Shown here: positions 11,470 to 22,298 of the stretch, piece after piece
Layout of the letters: the number at the start of each line of letters is the position of its first letter
Numbering within the stretch: the stretch's first letter is position 1
DNA from: Myxococcales bacterium
GTDB taxonomy: Bacteria > Myxococcota_A > Polyangia > Haliangiales > Haliangiaceae
Direction of reading: 5' to 3'
DNA length: 64,000 nt
NCBI GenBank assembly: GCA_016794525.1
Contig: JAEUJY010000135.1
Location: 36,578 to 100,577, forward strand
Program-made: the position numbers and the translations under genes
Notes under the pieces: model-generated
What the model saw: the letters and a program-made list of their open reading frames with translations, nothing else
Databases searched by the model: none
What the model was told of the DNA's origin: nothing

Positions 11470-12525
11470 CTAATGGCAGGCCTTGATGGCCGGGCCCGGC
11501 TTGGGCTTGATCACGATCGTCGATCCCTGCGGCACGCTGCTGTTGGTGGTCTTGCCGACCGAGGCGCGCTTGCCGACGCTCACCAGCTTGAACGTGCCGG
11601 TCAGCTTGGCGCCGGCGGGGTCGAGGATGTCGCCGACCCAGTTGGTCTTGTCGATGCCGTTCTCGGTGCCGAGGTTGATCGTCACCTGGGTGCCGTCGGC
11701 GAGCGACTTGATGTCGGTGATCTCACCGGCCTGGGGCTGCTTGGTCACGCCGTCGCACTTGGGGTTGGTCGGGTCGACCTTGTCGGGATCGCAGGCCGGG
11801 TAGTACTGCAGGCAGTCCGGCAAGCACGGATCCATCTGGTCCTTGTTGCACAGCTTGCACGCCTTGATCTTCGGGTCCGGCGGCACCGGGCAGACGTTGG
11901 CGCAGGGCGGCCACGTCGGATCGTACGCGGTGATCGGGCACTCGTTCTTGCAGGCCGGGTTGGCCTTGTCGAACGGCTCGCACGGCTTGATCGGCTCGGG
12001 CACCGCCGGCAGCTTCGGCGGATCCATCAGCTGCACCGCGAGCCAGTCGAGGCCGGTGTCGATCACGTCGGCCTTCCAGCCGGCGGTCAGCGTGTACTTG
12101 CCGGCGTCGCCGCGACCCGACGCGTACACCTCGATGAACAGCTTGCCCTTCGCCTTGGGCACGGTGACGACCTTCTGGGTCTTGCGCGAGCGGGCGCGGG
12201 TGTTCGGCTTCGCGCTCTCGAGCAGCCGGCCGTACTCGTTGTAGACGTCGAACGACAGGTCGAGGCCCGGCCGCGGCGGGGTCCAGCGCAGCTTCAGCTC
12301 GACGGTGCCGGTCTGATCCTTGGGCAGCTCGAGGACCTTCCAGTCGACGCGATCGCCGCCGGGGTAGGTGACGATGCCGTGGGCCTTGGCCTCGTCGTTC
12401 TCGATCTTCATCTCCTTCGCGCCCTTGTTGCGGCCGTCCTCGCCCGTCTTCAGGTCCTGTGGGACGTTCTTGACGCAGGCGACGGACGCGGCCAGGACCA
12501 GGCCCACCCAGATGGCGTTCGGCAT
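11470..12525 (-). CDS. Lipoprotein with Cys/Pro-rich centre, paralogue 2
   Basis: 351 residues from ATG 12525, with lipobox ASVAC after a short signal peptide. It shares with the downstream gene the N-domain block KNVPQD..TGEDGRNKGA, GIVTYPGGDRVDWKVL, WTPPRPGLDL, the Cys-rich centre (NPACKNECP, WPPCANVCP, CKLCNK, DPCLPDCLQYYPAC) and the beta-like end (VTINLGTENGIDKTNWVGDI). The pair is clearly a tandem duplication. This copy contains a CKLC motif absent from the other. It is divergent from a small cytochrome c gene (83 nt between). Function unknown. Confidence 0.85.
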   Translation of the reverse strand: MPNAIWVGLVLAASVACVKNVPQDLKTGEDGRNKGAKEMKIENDEAKAHGIVTYPGGDRVDWKVLELPKDQTGTVELKLRWTPPRPGLDLSFDVYNEYGRLLESAKPNTRARSRKTQKVVTVPKAKGKLFIEVYASGRGDAGKYTLTAGWKADVIDTGLDWLAVQLMDPPKLPAVPEPIKPCEPFDKANPACKNECPITAYDPTWPPCANVCPVPPDPKIKACKLCNKDQMDPCLPDCLQYYPACDPDKVDPTNPKCDGVTKQPQAGEITDIKSLADGTQVTINLGTENGIDKTNWVGDILDPAGAKLTGTFKLVSVGKRASVGKTTNSSVPQGSTIVIKPKPGPAIKACH

Positions 12526-12608
12526 GCCGTGATGGTGTGACGACCCGGCCCGGTTGTCGAGCCCTCGCACCCGATCGCGCGCGCCCCGCCGGCGTGGTAA
12601 CCGACGGC

Positions 12609-12925
12609 ATGCGCTGGATCTCGATCGTCGTGTTCGCCGCCGCGTGCAGCGGCCAGGTGGCGGGTGGCTCCACCGACGGCGCCAAGGTGTTCGCCGCCGC
12701 GTGCGCCCGCTGTCACGGCGAGCAGGGCCGGCCGCCGCAGCAGATGATCGATCAGCTCGGCGTGCGCGATCTGACCGGCGCCGACTGGAAGGGCCGCCGC
12801 AAGGTCGAGACGATCGAGCACCAGGTCCGGCAGGGCGCGGCCAGCGGGCGGATGCCCGCGTTCACCGGCGCGCTCACCGACGCGCAGATCAAGGCGGTCG
12901 CCGCCTACGTCATGACGCTGGGGGA

Positions 12926-12929
<4 letters not shown>
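12609..12929 (+). CDS. Small c-type cytochrome
   Basis: 106 residues. It starts MRWISIVVFAAACSGQ, an export signal that also fits a lipobox (FAAAC), then has heme-binding CARCH near residue 38 and a distal Met in the segment GRMPAFTGALTDAQI, followed by a C-terminal helix AVAAYVMTLG. This is a single-heme class I cytochrome c of minimal size, probably a periplasmic or membrane-tethered electron carrier. Its stop overlaps the convergent queG end by four bases. No oxidase or dehydrogenase partner is adjacent. Confidence 0.88.
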
Positions 12930-14097
<1,168 letters not shown>

Positions 14098-14101
<4 letters not shown>

Positions 14102-15321
14102 AGCGGCGGCGCCGCCTCGGCCGAGCCCTCGCGGTCGTCGTCGGCGGGCTGGCCGGCGAAGTACACCCGATCGTAGGGGACGGTGCAGTCGCGCTCGCGC
14201 GGCTCGGGGTAGTCGACCAGCTCGCCGCGGTAGGTGCGGACGACGACGCGATCGGGGTGGCGCTCGACGATGTAGTCGGGCCCGATCGGCAGCTTGCCGC
14301 CGCCGCCCGGCGCGTCGATCACCAGGTGCGGGATGCACATGCCGCTCATCCACCCGCGCAGCGAGCCGTACAGCTCGATCGCCGCGTCGACCGGCGTGCG
14401 CAGGTGATCGGTGCCGATCACGGTGTCGCCCTGGAACAGGTAGTACGGCCGCACCCGTGCCCGCAAGAGGCCGCGGAACAGCGCGCGCAGGCTGCGCGTC
14501 GACGAGTTGATGCCGCGCAGGAGCACGGTCTGGTTGCCGACCGGGATGCCGTGATCGATCAGCCGCTCGCACGCGGCCCGCGCCTCGGGGGTCAGCTCCT
14601 TGGCGTGGTTGAAGTGGGTGTTGATGAACAGCGGCGCGTGGGCCCGCAGCGCGCGGCACAGCTCGTCGTCGATGCGCATCGGGCACACCACCGGGATGCG
14701 GGTGCCGATGCGGATCGTCTCGATGTGCGGGATCGCGCGGATCCGCCCGACGATGCCGGCCAGCTTCTCGGTGGTCATCAAGAGCGGATCGCCGCCCGAG
14801 ATCAGCACGTCGCGGATGCGCGGCGTGCGCGCGAGGTAGGCCAGCCCGGCGTCGACGTCGCTGGCGCTGGGCGGCGCGTCGCCGCCGACGAGGCGCCGGC
14901 GGTTGCAGTGCCGGCAGTAGATCGCGCAGCGGTCGACCACCAGGAACAGCGCGCGGTCGGGGTACTTGTGGATCACGCACGGCGCGGGGTGGTGGTGATC
15001 CTCGCCCAGCGGGTCGCGCAGCTCCTCGTCGCGGATGTCGAGCTCGGCGGCGCGGGGGATGGCCTGCATCCGCACCGGGCAGCTGGGATCGGCCGGGTCC
15101 ATCAGGCTGGCGTAGTAGGGCGTGATGCCGACGCGGAACAGGTGCGCCGACGCGGCCAGCCCGTCGCGCTCGGCCGGCGCCAGGTCGAGCACCCGGGCCA
15201 GCTCGTCGCCGCTGGTGATCATGTTGCGCAGCTGCCAGCGCCAGCTCGACCAGTCGCGGTCGGCGACGTCGGCGCGCGCGAGCGAGCGCGCCGGGGCGGG
15301 CTGGTCGAGGACCGGGAGCAT
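14098..15321 (-). CDS. KamA-family radical SAM protein (lysine 2,3-aminomutase-like)
   Basis: 407 residues with radical-SAM motif CAIYCRHC (CxxxCxxC) in VVDRCAIYCRHCNRRR, and the family segments DVLISGGDPLL, IRIGTRIPV and QTVLLRGINSS. PLP-Lys candidates lie in the C-terminal part (GGGKLPIGPDYI). Family members are lysine 2,3-aminomutases or the EF-P-lysine mutase EpmB. The length fits the former, but the C-terminal Cys cluster that binds zinc in clostridial KAM is not seen, so substrate is left open. No epmA or efp is in the window. The next gene downstream, queG, overlaps by GTGA. Confidence 0.88.
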
Positions 15322-15330
15322 CGGCGTCCG

Positions 15331-15773
15331 TTACCGCGGGCCGCCGCCGTTGGCAACCGCCAGCGCACGGGCGCGGTCGATCACGGGCACCAGGCCGTCG
15401 GTGAGCGGCAGTCGGGCCAGCTCGGCGGCGTCGACGAAGCGGGCGGCGCGCGCGTCGTCGCCGGGGCGGGGCGCCGCGGACGAGGTCGGCGTCGCCAGGT
15501 AGTCGAGGATGACGTAGTGGTACGCGCCGGCACCGGCGGCCACGACGCGCTCGACGACCTCGACCAGCGGGCCGACCTCGACCTCGACGCCGGTCTCCTC
15601 GCGCACCTCGCGCGCGACCGCGGCGGCCAGCGCCTCGCCGTGGTGCAGCTTGCCGCCGGGCACGGTCCACTGGCCGACGCCCGGCGGGCGGCCGCGCTCG
15701 ATCAACAGCACCCGGCCGGCGGCGTCGAACACCACCGCGGCGACCGCGACCACCGGGTGCGGGGCGGGCTGGG

Positions 15774-15777
<4 letters not shown>
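15331..15777 (-). CDS. NUDIX hydrolase
   Basis: 148 residues with a full Nudix box: GKLHHGEALAAAVAREVREE then TG (pattern Gx5Ex7REUXEExGU). The N-terminal strand VVAVAAVVFDAAGRVLLIER and the WTVPGG entry resemble the MutT/ADP-ribose pyrophosphatase branch. The ATG overlaps the stop of nth (ATGA), so it is part of a nth - nudix - kamA - queG run. Substrate not determinable; nucleotide sanitation would fit its DNA-repair neighbour. Confidence 0.9.
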
Positions 15778-16614
<837 letters not shown>

Positions 16615-16616
<2 letters not shown>

Positions 16617-17535
16617 GAAGCTCTGGCACGGTAGCACCGCTCGCGCGATCGCGATCGCGGTGGTCGCGATGACCTGCGGCTGTCTCTCCAAGAAAGAGAT
16701 CAAGACCGCCCGCAACTCGGTCTACGACACCGAGTTCGCCAACGTGTACTCGGCCGCCGTCGAGGCGGTGCGGTCGCTGTACCCCACGTTCGAGGAGAAC
16801 CCGACCAACGGCGTCATCAAGACGGCGTGGCACCAGGTGAAGTTCTCGGACCCCAACGCCGACGATCCCAAGACCACGCAGATCGCGGATCGCGCGGCCG
16901 GCGTCGGGGCGGCGTCGCCCAACCCGTCCAACCTCGGCTACAACCCGTCGTTCGCGCGGCGGATGTACTTCATCAAGTTCAACGTCGTCGTCGCCGGGAT
17001 CCGCCCGTTCCGCGTGCGGGTCGTGGGGAGCGCGTCGGAGCTGCGGCCCGGCGACGCCCTGCCGACCGAGCTCAAGGGCGACGCGGTGCCGCACTGGCTG
17101 GCCGGGCGCACCGACGAGCTGATCGTGAAGATCTACCGCCGGCTCAAGAAGTACGCGGTGGCCGCGCCCGAGGAGAAGCTCGCCCCCGAGGACATCGAGG
17201 CGGTGGTGGTCGACGGCGACATCCCGGCCGGCGCGCAGGAGGTGGCCGCCGACGTCGTGCGCGCGCTGCACAAGCGCGACTACGCCGCGCTCCGCGCCCA
17301 GGTGGCCGACGACGTCGTGTGGAGCCGCGGCGCGGCGCCGGGCGCCGACGTGGCGATGGCGATGTGGCAGGCCGATCCCACGGTGCTGGCGGCGCTCGAG
17401 GCCGCGATCACCGCCGGGTGCCACGGCGACGGCGAGCAGGTGGTGTGTCCGGCGAGCGGGGCCGCGGCCCACGCCGAGTTCCGGCTGCGCGGCGGGGTGT
17501 GGAAGCTGACCGCGTTCGTCGACGGCGATCGCTGA
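16615..17535 (+). CDS. Hypothetical lipoprotein
   Basis: 306 residues. The signal peptide ends in MTCGC, a lipobox-like site, and the mature part starts LSKKEIKTARNSVYD. About 150 residues look like an alpha/beta envelope domain with a segment FANVYSAAVEAVRSLYPTFE reminiscent of outer-membrane lipoproteins that act on transport or assembly. A second C-terminal part holds two Cys (GCHGDGEQVVC) and ends WKLTAFVDGDR. Family not recognised. The ATG overlaps the nth ATG on the other strand, so both promoters must lie inside the opposite gene or be shared in an unusual way. Confidence 0.8.
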
Positions 17536-17595
17536 GCCCGCGCCGGGCGCAGCGCCTGCAACTGCTTCGGTCGATCGACGCGCCCTCCCAGGCGC

Positions 17596-18186
17596 TCAGT
17601 CCTCGCGGGGCGGGCCGCCGGCCAGCTCGACCACCGCCTCGAGGATGCGCGCGGTGGCGCCCCAGATGCGGTGGCCGGCGTACGGGTACGCGCGCATCGT
17701 CCACGCGCGGCCGCGCCAGGTGCGGGTGCCCATCAGCTCGACGTCGGTGCGCTCGAAGAACCGCGCCAGCGGCACCCAGAACCAGCTGGCCACCTCGCGC
17801 GGGTTGGGCGCGATCGGCTGCCCGCCGTCGAGCTCGGCGACCACCGGCGTGATCGCGTAGCCGGTCGGCGTCGGCACGTCGTCGAGCGTGCCCAGCACCC
17901 GCGGCGCGGCCCGCGGCACGCCCAGCTCCTCCTCGGCCTCGCGCCGGGCGGTCGCGACCAGATCGACGTCGGCCGCGTCGAAGCCGCCGCCGGGCAGGGC
18001 GATCTGGCCCGAGTGGGTGGGGGCGTCGGCGCCGCGCTCGATCAGCGGCACCCAGGTGGCGCCGTCGCGCTCGACCAGGAGCAGCGCCACCGCCGAGCGG
18101 CGCAGCTGGTCGTCGGCCAGCCGCACGCCGGGGCGATCGGCGAGCGCCGCGGCCAGCCGCTCGATCAACGCGCCGTGCGACAGCAT
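17596..18186 (-). CDS. NUDIX hydrolase, CoA pyrophosphatase type
   Basis: 196 residues with Nudix box GGGFDAADVDLVATARREAE and EELG, preceded by SGQIALPGG, the NuCoA-like arrangement seen in NudL/PCD1 CoA pyrophosphatases (family signature L-L-T-x-R around ALLLVERDG). The C-terminal part ends with a segment WRGRAWTMRAYPYAGHRIWG typical of this branch. It would hydrolyse CoA or acyl-CoA to phosphopantetheine. It lies 23 nt after glcD on the same strand. Good match; substrate not proven. Confidence 0.85.
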   Translation of the reverse strand: MLSHGALIERLAAALADRPGVRLADDQLRRSAVALLLVERDGATWVPLIERGADAPTHSGQIALPGGGFDAADVDLVATARREAEEELGVPRAAPRVLGTLDDVPTPTGYAITPVVAELDGGQPIAPNPREVASWFWVPLARFFERTDVELMGTRTWRGRAWTMRAYPYAGHRIWGATARILEAVVELAGGPPRED

Positions 18187-18209
18187 GGCGATCCGATGCC
18201 CGCCGGTCG

Positions 18210-19625
18210 TCACTCGCTGCACGTCGGGCGGCGCTCGGGGATGAGCTTGCCGGGGTTGAGCAGATCGAGCGGATCCCACATCGCCTTCCACCGGCGCTGC
18301 CACTCGAGCACGCGCTCGCTCTGCTCGAGGTGCATGTACGGCCGCTTGATCAGGCCGATGCCGTGCTCGCCCGACAGCGTGCCGCGCAGGTCGACGGCGT
18401 CGGCGAACACCCGCGCGCACGCCCGATCGACCTTGGCCCAGCTGGCGGGATCGGCGGGGTCTTCGTCGGAGACCACGTTGACGTGGAGGTTGCCGTCGCC
18501 GGCGTGGCCGAACACCGCGATCGGCAGGCCGACGTCGGCGGCGATCCGATCGACCCGGCCGAGCATCTCGATGATCGCGCTGCGCGGCACGCACACGTCC
18601 TCGCCGATCTTGATCGGGTGGGCCTCCTTGAGCGACGGCGAGATCAGCCGGCGCGCCTCCCACAGCGCGCGCCGCTCGGCGGGATCGTTGGCGGCGAACA
18701 CGTCGAGCGCGCCGGCGGCCTCGCAGTCCTCGCCGAGGCGCTCGATCTGGCCGTCGAGCGTGTCGGCGTCGCCGTCGACCTCGATCAGCGCGATCGCGCC
18801 GGCGTTGGCCGGGAACGTGTAGCGCGAGCGGCCGCGGACGTGATCGATCGAGGTGCGGTCGGCGATCTCGATGACCCGCGGCCGCACGCCGCGGCCGATC
18901 AGCGCGGTGATCGCGCGGGCCGCGCCGGCGACGTCCTTGAAGATCGCCAGCAGCGTCGCCACCGCCGGCGGCTTGGGCAGGAGGCGCAGCGTCAGCTCGG
19001 TGATGACGCCGAACGTGCCCTCGCTGCCGACGAACCCGGCGGTCAGATCGTAGCCGGTGACGCCCTTGGTGGTGCGCCGCCCGACCCGCAGCACCTCGCC
19101 GCCCATCAGCGCCACCTCGAGGCCGAGCACGTACTCGCGGGTCACGCCGTAGCGGAACGCCCGCGGGCCGCCGGCGTTGTTGGCGGCGTTGCCGCCGATC
19201 GAGCAGTACTCGAGGCTGGCGGGATCGGGCGGGTAGAACAGCCCCTGGGCCTCGACCGCCGTCTGCAGCTCGCCGGTGATGACGCCGGGCTCGACCACCG
19301 CGACCAGATCGTCGGGGCTGATCTCCTTGACCCGCTGCATCGTCTCGACCGACAGCACGACGCCGCCGCGCACCGGCAGGCAGCCGCCGGTGAGGCCGCT
19401 GCCCGCGCCGCGCGGCGTGCACGGCACGCGGTGCTCGGCGCACAGCCGCAGCACCGCCGCCACCTCCTCGGTGGTGCCGCACTTGACCGCCACGTCGGCG
19501 GGGAACGGACCGGCCGGGCTCTCGTCCCGGCCGTAGTCGGCGAGCCGCTCGTCGCCGGGCAGGATCACCGCGCCGGCGGGGAGCTCGCGCGCGAGGATCG
19601 CGCCGATGTCGACGCCGCCGGCCAC
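18210..19625 (-). CDS. FAD-linked oxidase, glycolate/D-lactate dehydrogenase GlcD type
   Basis: 471 residues from GTG 19625, one base after the stop of the erpA gene. The FAD-binding PCMH domain is clear (PRGAGSGLTGGCLPVRGGVV, then YCSIGGNAANNAGG and GYDLTAGFVGSEGTFGVITE). The C-terminal substrate domain ends with VFGHAGDGNLHVNV and SGEHGIGLIKR, both typical. Full length (GlcD about 470-500). It oxidises a 2-hydroxy acid and passes electrons to quinone. No glcE/glcF-type partners are adjacent, so it may be the single-subunit D-lactate dehydrogenase kind. Confidence 0.9.
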   Translation of the reverse strand: MAGGVDIGAILARELPAGAVILPGDERLADYGRDESPAGPFPADVAVKCGTTEEVAAVLRLCAEHRVPCTPRGAGSGLTGGCLPVRGGVVLSVETMQRVKEISPDDLVAVVEPGVITGELQTAVEAQGLFYPPDPASLEYCSIGGNAANNAGGPRAFRYGVTREYVLGLEVALMGGEVLRVGRRTTKGVTGYDLTAGFVGSEGTFGVITELTLRLLPKPPAVATLLAIFKDVAGAARAITALIGRGVRPRVIEIADRTSIDHVRGRSRYTFPANAGAIALIEVDGDADTLDGQIERLGEDCEAAGALDVFAANDPAERRALWEARRLISPSLKEAHPIKIGEDVCVPRSAIIEMLGRVDRIAADVGLPIAVFGHAGDGNLHVNVVSDEDPADPASWAKVDRACARVFADAVDLRGTLSGEHGIGLIKRPYMHLEQSERVLEWQRRWKAMWDPLDLLNPGKLIPERRPTCSE

Positions 19626-19626
19626 C

Positions 19627-20028
19627 TCACACCGAGAACGAAGAGCCGCAGCCGCAGGTGGACTTCACGTTCGGGTTGTTGAACTTGAAGCCCGCGCCCG
19701 ACAGCCCCTCGACGTAGTCGATCTCGGTCCCGACCAGGTACATGAGGCTCATCTCGTCGACGACGACCTTGACCCCGGCGACCGAGAACTGCTGGTCGAC
19801 CTCGGTCGGGTTGTCGAAGTAGAGATCGTAGCTGAAGCCCGCGCAGCCGCCGCCGACGACGCGCAGCCGCAGGCCCATCTCGGCCTCGATCTGTTCGGCG
19901 TCGCGGATCTCGTTGACCTTGGTGGCGGCGATCGGGGTGAGGGAGACGAGCGTGTCGAGGCCGACGGGCTCGTCGGTAACCGGCGGTGGAGCCGCCGAGG
20001 GAGTGGTTTCGCGGAACAGAGTGGCCAT
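19627..20028 (-). CDS. erpA: A-type iron-sulfur carrier protein
   Basis: 133 residues with the three Cys of A-type carriers: [13 protein letters not shown] and near the end [11 protein letters not shown]. An N-terminal extension of about 28 residues rich in Pro/Thr precedes the domain. AGGAGG before ATG 20028 is a strong Shine-Dalgarno. It receives Fe-S clusters from IscU and delivers them to client enzymes; several clients occur in this window (queG, nth, KamA). ErpA is favoured over IscA because an IscA-like gene sits in the isc operon at 28626. It precedes glcD by one base. Confidence 0.88.
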   Translation of the reverse strand: MATLFRETTPSAAPPPVTDEPVGLDTLVSLTPIAATKVNEIRDAEQIEAEMGLRLRVVGGGCAGFSYDLYFDNPTEVDQQFSVAGVKVVVDEMSLMYLVGTEIDYVEGLSGAGFKFNNPNVKSTCGCGSSFSV

Positions 20029-20120
20029 GGGACCTCCTGCGGACGAAGCCGCCAGGATTTACAGGTGTACCTACCTGGGGCACGGTTGGCAACCGGATCG
20101 CTCACCGCTACCCTGGCGCG

Positions 20121-21272
20121 GTGCCCAGCTACGCCGACTTACTGGCCGCCACCCGCGCCGAGATCCGCGAGGTCGCCCCCGCGGAGGTGCCGCTGGGCGG
20201 GGTTCAGCTGCTCGACGTGCGTGAGCCCGACGAGCTGGGTGAGGGCGGGCTGCCGGGCGCGATCGCGATCCCGCGCGGCCACCTGGAGAGCCGGATCGAG
20301 GCGGCGCTGCCCGATCGCGCGGCGCCGGTGGTCGTGTACTGCGCCGGCGGCGCCCGCTCGGTGTTCGCCGCGCGCACGCTGCGCGAGCTGGGCTACGCCG
20401 ACGTGCGGTCGCTGGCCGGCGGCTTCGCGGCGTGGAAGGCCGCGGGGCGGCCGGTGGCGCGCGGCGACGGCGGGTTGTCGGCGGCGCAGCGGGCGCGCTA
20501 CGCCCGTCACCTGATCTTGCCCGAGGTCGGGCTGGCCGGGCAGCAGCGGCTGCTGGCGGCGCGGATCGCGCTGATCGGCGCCGGCGGGCTGGGCTCGCCG
20601 GTGGCGCTGTACCTGGCGGCGGCCGGCGTCGGCGCGCTGACGATCATCGACGACGACGTCGTCGATGCCTCGAACCTGCAGCGCCAGGTGTTGCACACCA
20701 CCGAGCGGGTCGGGCAGCCCAAGGTCGACTCGGCGACGCGCGCGATCGCCGCGCTCAACCCCGACGTCGCCGTGACCGGGCACAAGGTCCGCCTGACCAG
20801 CGCCGAGGCGCCCACCTTGCTCGCCGGCCACGACGGGATCATCGACGGCACCGACAACTTCGCGACCCGCTACCTGGTCAACGACGTCGCGCTGCGGCTC
20901 GGCATCCCGGTGGTCCACGCGTCGATCTGGCGCTTCGAGGGCCAGCTGACGGTGTTCCCGGCGGCCGGCGGGCCCTGCTACCGCTGCCTGTACCCGGCGC
21001 CACCGCCGCCCGGCGCGTCGCCGAGCTGCGCCGAGGCCGGCGTGCTCGGCGTGCTGCCCGGGGTGATGGGCGTCCTGCAGGCCACCGAGGCGATCAAGCT
21101 GGTGCTCGGGTTGCCGTCGGTGGCCGGGCGGTTGCTGATCTACGACGCGCTGCGGGCCAAGCTGCGCGAGCTGGCGCTGCGGCGCGATCCTGCGTGCCCT
21201 ACCTGCGGCGACGGCGTCGATCGCGCGGCGATCCCGCTGATCGACTACGCGGCGTTCTGCGCCGGCGCCTGA
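20121..21272 (+). CDS. moeB: Rhodanese - MoeB/ThiF adenylyltransferase fusion
   Basis: 383 residues from GTG 20121. The N-terminal rhodanese domain (about 1-115) has catalytic loop CAGGARS. The ThiF/MoeB domain follows (about 120-383) with GAGGLGSPVALYLAAAGVG for ATP, DDDVVDASNLQRQ, the TDNFATRYLVND catalytic region and zinc-type Cys pairs (CYRCLY, CPTC). It adenylates the C-terminal Gly-Gly of a ubiquitin-like sulfur carrier (MoaD or ThiS) and the rhodanese would supply sulfur. The order rhodanese first is the reverse of the better known MoeZ/Uba4 order. No moa or thi genes are in the window. Confidence 0.92.
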   Translation: MPSYADLLAATRAEIREVAPAEVPLGGVQLLDVREPDELGEGGLPGAIAIPRGHLESRIEAALPDRAAPVVVYCAGGARSVFAARTLRELGYADVRSLAGGFAAWKAAGRPVARGDGGLSAAQRARYARHLILPEVGLAGQQRLLAARIALIGAGGLGSPVALYLAAAGVGALTIIDDDVVDASNLQRQVLHTTERVGQPKVDSATRAIAALNPDVAVTGHKVRLTSAEAPTLLAGHDGIIDGTDNFATRYLVNDVALRLGIPVVHASIWRFEGQLTVFPAAGGPCYRCLYPAPPPPGASPSCAEAGVLGVLPGVMGVLQATEAIKLVLGLPSVAGRLLIYDALRAKLRELALRRDPACPTCGDGVDRAAIPLIDYAAFCAGA

Positions 21273-21278
21273 CCGCGA

Positions 21279-22127
21279 TCACATCCGGGCCGCGACCGAC
21301 ACCGACAGGATCTTGCCCGACAGGCCGAGGCCGTCGCTGTCGTCGAACGTGTCGAACGGCAGCGTGATGCCGGCGCCGAGGGTGGCCTGGCCGGCGTCGT
21401 ACTGACCGCCCAGCGTGATCGCGTCGAAGGTGCCGTCGTCGGAGTCGTCGGTGCCCGTCGAGCCCACCGACGACAGCTCGATGGTGCCCGCCGCCGCGCC
21501 CTGCTTGATGCCGGCGGCCAGATCGATGTGATAGAGCGGGTCGGGGGTGTCGCTGCCGGGGCCGTCGAGGAACACGTCGATGCCGACGTCGGCGCGCGCG
21601 AACACCACGCCGCTCTGCGTCGACGGCGACACCCCGAGCCGCAGGATCGTGCTGTCGATCCCGGCGTCGGCCAGATCCGACGGCCGGCGCGTCGCCAGGT
21701 GGACCAACGGCAGGAACGCCTCGTCGAGGCCGCTGTCCTCGCCGGGGCCGGTCGGCAGCACGATGCCGGCGCGCACCGTCAGCGCGCCCTGGGCGCCCTC
21801 GGCGCGATACAGGCCGCCCAGCTCGGCGTTGGTGAGCGTCTGGGTGTCGTCGATCGACAGCGCCGTGATGTGGGCGTAGCCGCCGACGTGCTCGGGGCTC
21901 ATGAACTGCGCGCTCAGCCGCGCCGACAGCAGGTTCTCGTCGACGTCGTCGTAGACGCCGATGCCGAACTCGGCGGCCACCTCGGAGGTAGCGCCGTCGG
22001 CGGCGAGCGACGTGAAGCGCAGCGGACCGGTCGGCGCGGCGGCGGCGTCGTCGGCGAGCGCGGTGCCGGCGGTTGCCATCGTGAGGAGCGTGGAGGCGAG
22101 GAGCGTGCGAGGGGAGGTCAGGGGCAT
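21279..22127 (-). CDS. Secreted beta-rich (outer-membrane-type) protein
   Basis: 282 residues. The signal peptide (TLLASTLLTMATAGTALADD) is followed by alternating hydrophobic/polar strands rich in Gly, Asp and Ala: LRFTSLAADGATSEVAAEFG, GALTVRAGIVLPTG, ILRLGVSPSTQSG, GQATLGAGITLPF, ending ILSVSVAARM. The pattern suggests a beta barrel of about ten or more strands with Asp/Gly-rich loops. The terminal Met rather than Phe is unusual for BAM substrates. It is convergent with moeB (6 nt) and divergent from a kinase gene. Family not recognised. Confidence 0.78.
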   Translation of the reverse strand: MPLTSPRTLLASTLLTMATAGTALADDAAAAPTGPLRFTSLAADGATSEVAAEFGIGVYDDVDENLLSARLSAQFMSPEHVGGYAHITALSIDDTQTLTNAELGGLYRAEGAQGALTVRAGIVLPTGPGEDSGLDEAFLPLVHLATRRPSDLADAGIDSTILRLGVSPSTQSGVVFARADVGIDVFLDGPGSDTPDPLYHIDLAAGIKQGAAAGTIELSSVGSTGTDDSDDGTFDAITLGGQYDAGQATLGAGITLPFDTFDDSDGLGLSGKILSVSVAARM

Positions 22128-22298
22128 GCCCGACCCATCAGCAAATGTCTGGCCAGGGGGCAGAGCGCTCTGGGACGGCCTGGGGGGCACCGGTGTGTCC
22201 AGTCCTTCACGCCACGGCGTGTGGCCGGCCGGTCGCGGTGTCGACGACCTACGGTGGGCACCTTGACCCACCGGGGGGGCCACGGGACACTTGCCGCA

